Below, one piece after another: positions 25,560 to 33,880 of a DNA stretch of 64,000 nucleotides. Position 1 is the stretch's first letter, and every line of letters begins with the position of its first letter. Under the pieces are notes generated by a model, which saw only the letters and a list, made by a program, of their open reading frames with translations, had not been told where the DNA came from and did no database searches. Both the position numbers and the translations under genes were made by a program. Source of the stretch: Sinorhizobium chiapasense (GTDB lineage Bacteria > Pseudomonadota > Alphaproteobacteria > Rhizobiales > Rhizobiaceae); NCBI RefSeq assembly GCF_036488675.1, contig NZ_CP133148.1, positions 3,552,001-3,616,000 on the forward strand. The letters are read 5' to 3'.

Positions 25560-28439
25560 CTACTCCGCCGCCTCCAGCTTGCCGCTGATGCGGCGCGACT
25601 GCCGGGCCTGCTCGTCATAGTCGCGCTGCCAGTCGGACGGACCGTTGGAGGGCGAGACCTGCACCGCGGTCACCTTGTATTCCGGGCAGTTGGTCGCCCA
25701 GTCGGAGAAGTCGGTGGTGATGACGTTTGCCTGCGTCGTCGGGTGATGGAAGGTGGTGTAAACCACGCCAGGCGCGACGCGATCGGTGATCAGCGATCTG
25801 AGCGTCGTGTCACCCGAACGGCTGGCAAGCCTGATCCAGTCGCCGTCGCGAATGCCGCGTTGTTCAGCGTCATGCGGATGGATCTCCAGCCGGTCCTCCG
25901 GATGCCAGACGACATTTTCCGTGCGACGCGTCTGGGCGCCGACATTGTAGTGGCTGAGGATGCGGCCGGTGGTCAGAAGCAGCGGGAAGCGTGGGCCCGT
26001 CTTCTCGTCGGTCGCTACATATTCCGTGCGGATGAACTTGCCCTTGCCGCGGACGAAACCGTCGACATGCATGATCGGCGAACCAAGCGGCGCCTTCTCG
26101 TTGCACGGCCACTGCACCGAACCCATCTTGTCGAGATAGTCGTAGGAGACCATCGCGAAGGTCGGCGTCGTCGCCGCGATCTCGTCCATGATCTCGGACG
26201 GGTGGCGGTAGTTCCAGTGAAGCCCCATGGCCTGGGCGAGCTTCTGCGTCACCTCCCAATCGGCATAGCCGTTCTTCGGCCGCATCACCTTGCGAACGCG
26301 ATTGATGCGGCGTTCGGCATTGGTGAACGTGCCGTCCTTTTCGAGGAACGTCGAGCCCGGCAGGAAGACGTGGGCGTAGTTTGCCGTCTCGTTGAGGAAG
26401 AGATCCTGCACCACGACGCATTCCATCGCGGCAAGACCGGCGGCGACGTGCTTGGTGTCCGGATCCGACTGCAGGATATCCTCGCCCTGAATGTAGAGCG
26501 CCTTGAAGGTGCCCTCGACGGCGGCATCGAGCATGTTGGGGATACGTAAGCCCGGCTCGTTGTTGAGCGTAACGCCCCAGAGCTTCTCGAAGATGTCGCG
26601 CGTCGCGTCATCGGAGATGTGCCGGTAGCCGGGCAATTCGTGCGGGAACGACCCCATATCACAGGAGCCCTGCACGTTGTTCTGACCGCGCAGCGGATTG
26701 ACGCCCACCCCGGGCCGGCCGATGTTGCCGGTCACCATGGCGAGGTTGGCGATCGCCATGACGGTCGTCGAGCCCTGGCTGTGCTCGGTGACGCCGAGGC
26801 CGTAATAGATCGCGCCGTTGCCGCCGGTGGCGTAAAGCCGCGCCGCGCCGCGGACGAGCCCTGCCGGTACGCCCGTATAAGCCTCGGTCGCTTCCGGGCT
26901 GTGATAGGGTTCGGCAACGAAGGCCGCCCAATCCTCATATTCCGACCAGTCGCAGCGCTCACGGATGAAGGCTTCATTGGCGAGGCCTTCAGTAACGATG
27001 ACATGGGCGAGCGACGTCAGGATGGCGACGTTGGTGCCGGGCTTCAGCGGCAGATGGTAAGAGGCTTCGATATGGGCAGAGCGGACGAGATCGATCCGGC
27101 GAGGATCGATGACGATCAGCTTGGCGCCCTCGCGCAGACGCTTCTTCAGCCGCGAAGCGAAGACCGGATGTCCGTCGGTCGGGTTGGCGCCAATGATGAT
27201 CGCGACATCCGTATGCTCGACGCTGTCGAAATCCTGCGTGCCGGCGGAGGTGCCGAAGGTCTGGTTAAGACCGTAGCCGGTCGGCGAATGGCAGACGCGG
27301 GCGCAGGTATCGACATTGTTGTTGCCGAAACCGGCGCGCACCAGCTTCTGCACGAGATAGGTCTCCTCGTTGGTGCAGCGCGATGAGGTGATGCCGCCGA
27401 CGGAATCGCGGCCGTACTGATACTGGATGCGGCGGAACTCGGAGGCGACGTGCGCAAAGGCCTCTTCCCAGGTGGCCTCGCGCCAGGGATCGGTGACCTT
27501 CTCGCGGATCATCGGGTTGAGGATGCGATCCTTGTGGCTCGAATAGCCGTAGGCGAAACGCCCCTTGACGCAGGAATGGCCGCGGTTCGCCTGGCCGTCC
27601 TTCCACGGCACCATCCGCACCAGTTCCTCGCCGCGCATTTCCGCCTTGAAGGAGCAGCCGACGCCGCAATAGGCACAGGTGGTGACGACCGAATGTTCCG
27701 GCTGGCCGATCTCGATCACCGATTTTTCGGTCAGCGTCGCCGTCGGGCAGGCCTGCACGCAGGCGCCGCACGAGACGCATTCTGATGAAACAAAATCCTC
27801 GTTCATGCCGGCGGAGACGCGGGAGTCGAAGCCGCGGCCGCTGATCGTCAGCGCAAAGGTGCCCTGCACTTCTTCGCAGGCGCGAACACAGCGCGAGCAG
27901 ACGATGCATTTCGCCGAATCAAAAGTGAAATAGGGATTGGATTCGTCCTTCGGCGCCCATTGCCGATTGATCTCGCCATTGTTGCGCGCCTTGACGTGGT
28001 TCGCGCCGTCATAGCCGTAGCGAACATCGCGCAGACCCACGGCTCCGGCCATGTCCTGCAGTTCGCAATCGCCATTGGCGGCACAAGTCAGGCAGTCGAG
28101 CGGATGGTCGGAGATGTAGAGTTCCATCACGCCGCGGCGCACGTCCTTGAGGCGCGCTGTCTGGGTGGAAACCACGATCCCCTGCGCGACCGGGGTCGTG
28201 CACGAGGCCGGCATTCCGGCGCGTCCCTCGACTTCCACGAGACAGAGGCGGCAGGAACCGAAGGCGTCCATCATGTCGGATGCACAGAGCTTCGGCACCT
28301 CGATGCCGGCCTCCATGGCTGCGCGCATGATCGAGGTGCCCTCCGGCACGGTGATCTCGCGACCATCGATGGTGAGCGTCACCTGCTTTTCGGATTTCGA
28401 AGCAGGAGTGCCATAGTCGATTTCATGAATGAGAGACAT
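25560..28439 (-). CDS. fdsA: Molybdenum formate dehydrogenase alpha subunit
   Basis: Catalytic subunit (959 residues) of the soluble NAD-dependent formate dehydrogenase. In order: an N-terminal 2Fe-2S domain (CRLCLVEVEG), a NuoG-like region with HPLDCLTCAANGDCELQ, two 4Fe-4S clusters (CIVCSRCVRAC and CVSCGACVQACP), the CAYCGVGCSF cluster of molybdopterin oxidoreductases, and the bis-MGD domain. The molybdenum ligand is Cys383 in CARVCHSPTG; Sec is not used. The C-terminal dinucleotide-binding domain is present. A mosaic repeat of 137 bp separates it from fdsB. Confidence 0.95.
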   Translation of the reverse strand: MSLIHEIDYGTPASKSEKQVTLTIDGREITVPEGTSIMRAAMEAGIEVPKLCASDMMDAFGSCRLCLVEVEGRAGMPASCTTPVAQGIVVSTQTARLKDVRRGVMELYISDHPLDCLTCAANGDCELQDMAGAVGLRDVRYGYDGANHVKARNNGEINRQWAPKDESNPYFTFDSAKCIVCSRCVRACEEVQGTFALTISGRGFDSRVSAGMNEDFVSSECVSCGACVQACPTATLTEKSVIEIGQPEHSVVTTCAYCGVGCSFKAEMRGEELVRMVPWKDGQANRGHSCVKGRFAYGYSSHKDRILNPMIREKVTDPWREATWEEAFAHVASEFRRIQYQYGRDSVGGITSSRCTNEETYLVQKLVRAGFGNNNVDTCARVCHSPTGYGLNQTFGTSAGTQDFDSVEHTDVAIIIGANPTDGHPVFASRLKKRLREGAKLIVIDPRRIDLVRSAHIEASYHLPLKPGTNVAILTSLAHVIVTEGLANEAFIRERCDWSEYEDWAAFVAEPYHSPEATEAYTGVPAGLVRGAARLYATGGNGAIYYGLGVTEHSQGSTTVMAIANLAMVTGNIGRPGVGVNPLRGQNNVQGSCDMGSFPHELPGYRHISDDATRDIFEKLWGVTLNNEPGLRIPNMLDAAVEGTFKALYIQGEDILQSDPDTKHVAAGLAAMECVVVQDLFLNETANYAHVFLPGSTFLEKDGTFTNAERRINRVRKVMRPKNGYADWEVTQKLAQAMGLHWNYRHPSEIMDEIAATTPTFAMVSYDYLDKMGSVQWPCNEKAPLGSPIMHVDGFVRGKGKFIRTEYVATDEKTGPRFPLLLTTGRILSHYNVGAQTRRTENVVWHPEDRLEIHPHDAEQRGIRDGDWIRLASRSGDTTLRSLITDRVAPGVVYTTFHHPTTQANVITTDFSDWATNCPEYKVTAVQVSPSNGPSDWQRDYDEQARQSRRISGKLEAAE

Positions 28440-28500
28440 TAGGCCTCCTGGGAAATTGTGTTCAGCGGCATGTACGCCACCGCCGCCGATGCCGTCGTCC

Positions 28501-28637
28501 GCCCCTCATCCGGCTGCCGCCACCTTCTCCCCGCAGGCGGGGAGAAGGGATATGCCGCACCGTCTTGTTGAGCCGCTACCGACGCACAGGGGGTGTCGCC
28601 TCTCCCCGCCTGCAGGGAGAGGGTTAGGGTGAGGGGC
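28501..28637. repeat. Mosaic palindromic repeat, copy A (inside the fds operon)
   Basis: Outer ends GCCCCTCA and TGAGGGGC enclose two hairpins, CCTTCTCCCCGC-AG-GCGGGGAGAAGG and a CTCTCCC/GGGAGAG pair. The same element appears at 31806-31915 (opposite orientation) and 59390-59586. Here it lies in the 223-bp gap between fdsB and fdsA. Confidence 0.8.
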
Positions 28638-28662
28638 AAGCTCCCATATGCGATTGCAGCCA

Positions 28663-30219
28663 TCATTCCGCAGCCTCTACCGCCGGGGCCGGCGAAAAAT
28701 CCTCCGGGAAATGCGTCATCGCGCTCATCACCGGATAGGGCGTGAAGCCGCCGAGCGCACAGAGCGAGCCGAACTTCATCGTGTTGCAGAGATCGGCGAG
28801 CAGTTCGCGGTTCCTCTGCGGCTCGATGCCGGCTGCGATCTTGTCCGCGACCTCGACCCCGCGGATCGAGCCGATACGGCAGGGCGTGCACTTGCCGCAG
28901 CTTTCGACCGCGCAGAACTCCATGGCGAAGCGCGCCTGTTTCAGCATGTCGGCCGTGTCGTCGAAGACCACGATGCCGGCATGGCCGATCAGGCCATCCT
29001 TGGCCGCGAAGGCCTCGTAGTCGAACGGGGTGTCGAACAGCACACGCGGGAAATAGGCGCCGAGCGGGCCGCCGACCTGCACCGCCTTTACAGGCCGGCC
29101 GCTTGCCGTGCCGCCGGCGATCTCGTCGACAAGCTCGCCAAGCGTCACGCCGAAGGCGGTTTCATAGAGGCCGCCATGCTTGACGTTGCCGGCGATCTGA
29201 ATCGGGATCGTGCCGCGCGACCGGCCCATGCCGAAGTCTCGGTAGAAGGCGGCGCCCTTGTCGAGGATCACCGGTACGGAGGCCAGCGAGATGACGTTGT
29301 TGATGACGGTCGGACAGTCGAACAGGCCCTTGTGTGCCGGAAGCGGCGGCTTGGCGCGAACGATACCGCGCTTGCCTTCGAGGCTGTTCAGAAGCGAGGT
29401 CTCCTCGCCGCAAACATAGGCGCCCGCACCGGTCCTGACTTCCATGTCGAATGCGTGACCGGAGCCGAGCACCGAAGGTCCGAGCACGCCGGCTGCGCGG
29501 GCTACCTCGATCGCTTGCGTCATCGCCGCGATCGAATGCGGGTATTCGGAGCGCGTGTAGACATAGCCCCTGGTCGCGCCGGTCGCGATGCCGGCGATCG
29601 CCATGCCCTCGATCAGCACGAAGGGATCACCTTCCATGATCATCCGGTCGGCGAAGGTGCCGCTGTCCCCCTCATCGGCATTGCAGACGATGTATTTGCG
29701 CGTGCCCGCCGCATCGAGAACCGTCTTCCACTTGATGCCGGTCGGGAAGCCGGCGCCGCCGCGACCGCGAAGGCCGCTTTCAGTGACCTCTGCAACGATC
29801 GCCGCAGACTGCATGGCGACGGCCGTTTCGAGACCGCGCAGACCACCGTGGGCGCGGTAGTCGTCGAGCGACAGCGGATCGATGACGCCGCAGCGGGCGA
29901 AGGTCAGCCGCGTCTGGTTCCTGAGGAACGGAATCTCCTCCGTCTTGCCAAGACAGAGCGGATGCGCCCCGCCAGAGGGCAGTCCGGCATCGAGCAGCGA
30001 GGCAACATCGCGCGCCTTCACCGGCCCATAGGCGATGCGGCCCCCGGCCGTTTCGACTTCGACCAGCGGCTCCAGCCAGTGCATGCCGCGTGAGCCGTTG
30101 CGGACGATCGTGGCGTCGAGCCCGCGAGCGGCGATCTCTTCGGTCATCGCCGTCGCCACCTTTTCGGCGCCGACCGCCAGTGCCGCGGCATCGCGCGGAA
30201 TGTATATCTTCACGGTCAT
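28663..30219 (-). CDS. fdsB: Formate dehydrogenase beta subunit (NAD/FMN-binding)
   Basis: NuoF-like diaphorase subunit (518 residues) passing electrons from formate to NAD+. It has an N-terminal thioredoxin-like segment, the FMN/NAD site (SGLRGRGGAGFPTGIKWK and CNADEGDSGTFADRM), and the C-terminal 4Fe-4S motif CGKCTPCRIGSIRG. Its ATG overlaps the fdsG stop by 4 bp, pointing to coupled translation. Length and order fit FdsB of other bacteria. Confidence 0.94.
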   Translation of the reverse strand: MTVKIYIPRDAAALAVGAEKVATAMTEEIAARGLDATIVRNGSRGMHWLEPLVEVETAGGRIAYGPVKARDVASLLDAGLPSGGAHPLCLGKTEEIPFLRNQTRLTFARCGVIDPLSLDDYRAHGGLRGLETAVAMQSAAIVAEVTESGLRGRGGAGFPTGIKWKTVLDAAGTRKYIVCNADEGDSGTFADRMIMEGDPFVLIEGMAIAGIATGATRGYVYTRSEYPHSIAAMTQAIEVARAAGVLGPSVLGSGHAFDMEVRTGAGAYVCGEETSLLNSLEGKRGIVRAKPPLPAHKGLFDCPTVINNVISLASVPVILDKGAAFYRDFGMGRSRGTIPIQIAGNVKHGGLYETAFGVTLGELVDEIAGGTASGRPVKAVQVGGPLGAYFPRVLFDTPFDYEAFAAKDGLIGHAGIVVFDDTADMLKQARFAMEFCAVESCGKCTPCRIGSIRGVEVADKIAAGIEPQRNRELLADLCNTMKFGSLCALGGFTPYPVMSAMTHFPEDFSPAPAVEAAE

Positions 30220-30695
30220 CGGCGCGCCTCCGCGACCAGCGCCTCAAGCTCTGCTTCGTCGACCCGGCCATGCACCTCGCCGTCGAGCATCGCCGACGGC
30301 GAGCAGGAACAGAGCCCGAGACAGTAGACCGGCTCGAGCGTCACCGCTCCGTCCGGCGTGGTCCCATGGAAATCGATGCCGAGCAGCGCCTTCGCGCGTT
30401 CGGCCAGCTGGTCTCCGCCCATGGACTGGCAGGCTTCGGCGCGACAGAGCTTCAGCACGTGGCGACCGGCCGGATGCTCGCGGAAATCATGATAGAAGGT
30501 GACGACGCCATAGACCTCGGCGCGCGAAAGGTTGAGCTCCCGCGCAATCACCGGCAGGCACTCCTCAGGCACGTAGCCGAACTCGTCCTGGATTTCGTGC
30601 AGGATCGGAAGAAGCGGACCCTCGAGCCCCTTGAGTTCACCGACAATCGCCAGTGTACGCTCGCCCACGTCTGCGCGCGGCACAGGAATATTCAC
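30216..30695 (-). CDS. fdsG: Formate dehydrogenase gamma subunit (2Fe-2S, NuoE-like)
   Basis: A 159-residue thioredoxin-like ferredoxin subunit. It carries HEIQDEFGYVPEECLPVIA, VYGVVTFYHDFREHPAGRH and the four cluster Cys: LCRAEACQSMGG, then CLGLCSCSP. Together with FdsB it forms the NAD-reducing module. It is the first structural gene of the operon, 175 bp downstream of a LysR gene on the same strand. Confidence 0.94.
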   Translation of the reverse strand: MNIPVPRADVGERTLAIVGELKGLEGPLLPILHEIQDEFGYVPEECLPVIARELNLSRAEVYGVVTFYHDFREHPAGRHVLKLCRAEACQSMGGDQLAERAKALLGIDFHGTTPDGAVTLEPVYCLGLCSCSPSAMLDGEVHGRVDEAELEALVAEARR

Positions 30696-30870
30696 GCGAA
30701 GAGCCCTCCCGGCTCGCGGCGCCGCCCGGTGTTTCCCCGACCGTCATCGCGCCGAATTATCAACCACTTGGCAAAGATCAAAGCCTCCTCGGTCTTTGCC
30801 TATGGATTGAAGCTTCGCGCTTATGGCCCGAAGGGTCAATAATGCTGTTCCGTTGGTTGATAGAAAAAAG
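30696..30870 (-). promoter_or_regulatory. Intergenic control region of the fds operon
   Basis: The 175-bp gap contains a 9-bp inverted repeat TATCAACCA (30758-30766) / TGGTTGATA (30854-30862), and GGCAAAG / CTTTGCC flanking about 30770-30800. These are candidate sites for the adjacent LysR protein. No test of binding is possible from sequence alone. Confidence 0.4.
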
Positions 30871-31767
30871 CTATTGAGCTTTGTTGCGTTCGGCGAGGAT
30901 GCGCGCCTCATGCAGCAGCGCGGAGACCAGCGGCGTGAACGGTTCGCGGTAGGTGGCGACCAGGCCGACCGTGTGGCGGACATCCGGATCGACGATCGGG
31001 ATCATCCGGATATCCTCGTGAAAACCGAATGATTTCGCAACGTTAAAGGGCATGATGCTCGCCCAGCGGCCGGTGCGCACATGGGAGAAGAGCACGATCA
31101 TCGAATTCGATTCGAGCGTCGGGCTGGCGATCGCGCCGGCTTCGGCAAAATGCTGATTGATGATACGGCGGTTCTGCATGTCGGCGGTCAATAGACAAAG
31201 CCGAATGTTGCTGACTTCCTTCCAGGTCACGCTTTTGCGATCCGATAGCGGCGTGCCGGAGGCGGTAACCAGATGATATTGCTCGATCTGCAGCGGCACG
31301 CTCGTCACCCGGCCGAGCGGCTCGTTCTCCAGATAGGTCAAACCGGCATCGATCTCGAGGTTTTCCAGAAGCCCCAGAATCTGCAACGATGTGGTCGAAA
31401 GCACCGAGAAAGTGACGTCCGGATGCTTTTCCTGGAAGGGCGCGGTGATCATCGGCACCATGGCAAGCGTCGTCGGGATCGCGGCCAGCCGGATATGCCC
31501 TGACAGACCCTTGCGTGCCGCGCGCATTTCCTCGCGCATGGTCCGGGTGTCGCTGACGATCCGCCGCGCCCATTCGAGCACCCGCTGGCCCTCGGGCGTC
31601 AGACCCTGATAACGCGATCCGCGGTTGACGAGCATGACGCCGAGTTGGTCCTCGAGTTGCCGGATCGCCGCCGACAGCGTCGGCTGCGTTACGCCGCACT
31701 CCTCCGCCGCCCGGCCGAAATGCCGTTCGCGGGCAAGTGCAAGGAAGAACTCCAGCTTATCGATCAT
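30871..31767 (-). CDS. LysR-family regulator, probable FdsR
   Basis: A 298-residue LysR regulator. The N-terminal winged helix-turn-helix is ERHFGRAAEECGVTQPTLSAAIRQLE, followed by a LysR substrate domain. It precedes fdsGBA-fdhD-fdsD in the same direction, the arrangement of fdsR in other bacteria with Fds-type formate dehydrogenase. Family and position suggest control of formate oxidation; the effector is not known. Confidence 0.82.
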   Translation of the reverse strand: MIDKLEFFLALARERHFGRAAEECGVTQPTLSAAIRQLEDQLGVMLVNRGSRYQGLTPEGQRVLEWARRIVSDTRTMREEMRAARKGLSGHIRLAAIPTTLAMVPMITAPFQEKHPDVTFSVLSTTSLQILGLLENLEIDAGLTYLENEPLGRVTSVPLQIEQYHLVTASGTPLSDRKSVTWKEVSNIRLCLLTADMQNRRIINQHFAEAGAIASPTLESNSMIVLFSHVRTGRWASIMPFNVAKSFGFHEDIRMIPIVDPDVRHTVGLVATYREPFTPLVSALLHEARILAERNKAQ

Positions 31768-31805
31768 GCCTGCCTTCTGGATCGCGGCGTTCTACACTGT
31801 GGGTC

Positions 31806-31915
31806 GCCCCTCACCCTAGCCCTCTCCCGCACGCGGGGAGAGGGGACTGAGACGTTGCGGCGTCTTCCCTTCGCCCCGCCTGCGGGGAGAAGGTGCCGGC
31901 AGGCGGATGAGGGGC
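31806..31915. repeat. Mosaic palindromic repeat, copy B
   Basis: Same family as 28501-28637 in the opposite orientation: GCCCCTCACCCTAGCCCTCTCCC on one side and GGCGGATGAGGGGC on the other, with inner CTCTCCC/GGGAGAG and a CTTCGCCCCGC/GCGGGGAGAAG pair. It lies between the SDR gene and the LysR gene. Confidence 0.8.
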
Positions 31916-31937
31916 AGCAAGACAGCGCCCATTCTGC

Positions 31938-32708
31938 TCAAGCGATGAGCTGGCCGCCGTTCACCTCCAGCACCTGGCCGGTGATATAGCCCGAAAGGGC
32001 GTTGGACGCGAGGAAGAGATAGGCCGGCGCGCAATCCTCGGCGGTGCCGAGCCGGCCGAGCGGGATCGTCTTGCGCGTCGCCTCCAGCTTTTCCGGCGAT
32101 GAATAGCGCTCGTGGAAATCCGTGGCGATCGTTCCCGGCGAGACGCAGTTGACGCGGATGCCCTCCGGCGCCAGCTCACGCGCCAGCGCCTTCGAATAGG
32201 TCGCGACGAAGGCCTTGGTGGCGGAGTAGATCGACGAGCCGGCGCTGCCGCCGGTTGAAGCGGAGATCGACACGGTGTTGACGATCGCAGGATGGCTGCC
32301 CTTGCGCAGCAGCGGCAACATCGCCCGCGTCATCTCGACGACCGACGTCTGATTGAGCTGCACGACGGTGCGGTAGTCTTCGTCGGTGAGGTCGGCGGCA
32401 GGAAAGCGCCCGACCATCGTGCCTGCATTATTGATGAGGACATCGACGCTGTCGAACCGCTCACGGACGGCATCCGCCAGACTTTCGACGCCGCCAGCGG
32501 CAAGAAAATCGGCGGCACAAAGGAATGCCCTGCCCTCGGTTGCCGCCAATTCGAGAAAATCATGACGGTCGCGGGCGACTGTCCTGCCCATGTGGACGAG
32601 GACATGCGCGCCGCAATCGAGAAATTGCCGCGCAACCTCCAGCCCGATGCCACGGCCGCCGCCGGTCACCACCACATTCATGCCCTTGAACAAGGCTGGA
32701 TGAAACAT
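31938..32708 (-). CDS. Short-chain dehydrogenase/reductase
   Basis: A 256-residue classical SDR. The Rossmann motif is VVTGGGRGIGLEVARQF, with NNAGTMVGR, the catalytic Ser (NTVSISAS) and YSATKAF with the Tyr-x-x-x-Lys pair. The C-terminus SGYITGQVLEVNGGQLIA is typical. Start 32708 (MFHPALFKG) follows a GGGGAAGG site; an in-frame reading to 32768 is possible but less supported. It is divergent from glpR. The substrate is unknown. Confidence 0.85.
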   Translation of the reverse strand: MFHPALFKGMNVVVTGGGRGIGLEVARQFLDCGAHVLVHMGRTVARDRHDFLELAATEGRAFLCAADFLAAGGVESLADAVRERFDSVDVLINNAGTMVGRFPAADLTDEDYRTVVQLNQTSVVEMTRAMLPLLRKGSHPAIVNTVSISASTGGSAGSSIYSATKAFVATYSKALARELAPEGIRVNCVSPGTIATDFHERYSSPEKLEATRKTIPLGRLGTAEDCAPAYLFLASNALSGYITGQVLEVNGGQLIA

Positions 32709-32939
32709 GCCTTCCCCCTCTGACCCACGATCCCCAACAGGAGCAGTCCGGATCACACCCGCGATCAACAGTCATAAAGTTGGAGCAGAATGCGGGAGAA
32801 AAAAGCGCCCGACGTCTCTTCTCCTGCCCTGACAGACCAACAGGCTCGCCCATCCTCCGCCGGATTGCAACATGGGCGCGTCCGCGACTGCCGCGAAACC
32901 AGCATCATGCAAAAACACTGACTTCTGAAATTGCAAGGC

Positions 32940-32972
32940 TTTCGTTTTTGCATATTATGAAAGAAAACGAAA
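32940..32972. promoter_or_regulatory. Candidate GlpR operator upstream of glpR
   Basis: TTTCGTTTTT at 32940-32949 and AAAACGAAA at 32964-32972 form an inverted repeat just before the glpR ribosome site. TTTCGTTTT recurs in the glpD promoter (33810-33818). DeoR-family proteins commonly bind TTTCG-type repeats. Confidence 0.5.
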
Positions 32973-32986
32973 CCACGGGAGGCAAA

Positions 32987-33751
32987 ATGTATCTCAGCGG
33001 GCGGCAAGCGGAAATCCTGGAGCTGGCAAAAACGGAGGGGCGCGTCCTCGTTGAGGAGCTTGCCCAGCGCTTTTCGGTGACGCCACAAACGATCCGCAAG
33101 GATCTCAACGATCTCTGCGATGCAAGGGTGCTGAACCGCATTCACGGTGGCGCCATCTTCCCGAGCGGCAAGGAAAACGTCAAATACGACGCGCGCCGCC
33201 AGATCGCTGCTGCGGAAAAGCAGGCGATCGGCCGTGCCGCTGCCGCGCTTATCCCCGACAACGCCTCGCTCTTCATCAATATCGGCACCACAACCGAAGC
33301 GGTGGGAGAAGCACTGCTCGACCACAAGGAATTGATGGTCATCACCAACAACATCAATGTTGCCAACAGGTTGCGCGTTTTCCCCTCGATCGAGGTGGTG
33401 ATCGCGGGCGGTGTCGTGCGCGGTTCCGACGGCGGCATCGTCGGCGAGGCCGCCGTCGACTTCATCAAGCAGTTCAAGGTGGATTTCGCCGTCATCGGAG
33501 CCTCGGCAATCGACCACGACGGCGCGCTTCTCGATTTCGATTACCGGGAAGTGAAAGTCGCCCAGGCGATCATCGCAAATGCCCGGCACGTCATTCTCGT
33601 TTCGGACTCCACGAAATTCGAACGTACGGCACCGGTCAGGATCGGTCACATCTCCCAGGTCCAGACTTTCATCACTGACCACTGCATCATTGAAAACGTT
33701 CGGAAAATATGCGCCGAACAGGACGTTCGACTGATCGAGACCGATGGCTAA
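32987..33751 (+). CDS. glpR: DeoR-family repressor of glycerol genes
   Basis: A 254-residue DeoR/GlpR regulator. The helix-turn-helix is RVLVEELAQRFSVTPQTIRKDLNDL (about residues 19-43), followed by HGGAIFPSG and a sugar-phosphate-binding domain (INIGTTTEAVGEALL). Start 32987 is preceded by GGGAGG; a reading opened at 32780 is too long for the family. The downstream glpD-glpSTPQUV genes make glycerol-3-phosphate the expected inducer. Confidence 0.9.
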   Translation: MYLSGRQAEILELAKTEGRVLVEELAQRFSVTPQTIRKDLNDLCDARVLNRIHGGAIFPSGKENVKYDARRQIAAAEKQAIGRAAAALIPDNASLFINIGTTTEAVGEALLDHKELMVITNNINVANRLRVFPSIEVVIAGGVVRGSDGGIVGEAAVDFIKQFKVDFAVIGASAIDHDGALLDFDYREVKVAQAIIANARHVILVSDSTKFERTAPVRIGHISQVQTFITDHCIIENVRKICAEQDVRLIETDG

Positions 33752-33795
33752 TTCAGGGCGCGCGTCGGGCGCGCAGAATGGGGAAACATTCGTTT

Positions 33796-33836
33796 GACAT
33801 TCGATATGTTTTCGTTTTAACTGATTTCACTTTCGC
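33796..33836 (+). promoter_or_regulatory. Candidate GlpR-controlled promoter of glpD
   Basis: The 129-bp gap between glpR and glpD holds repeated TTTCG/TTCG motifs, including TTTTCGTTTT at 33809-33818 and CTTTCGC near 33830, spaced at roughly helical intervals. The TTTCGTTTT core is shared with the glpR upstream region. Confidence 0.45.
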
Positions 33837-33880
33837 AGCCGCATCAATTTGTGCATTGCGAAATGCGGAGGGGAAGTACA

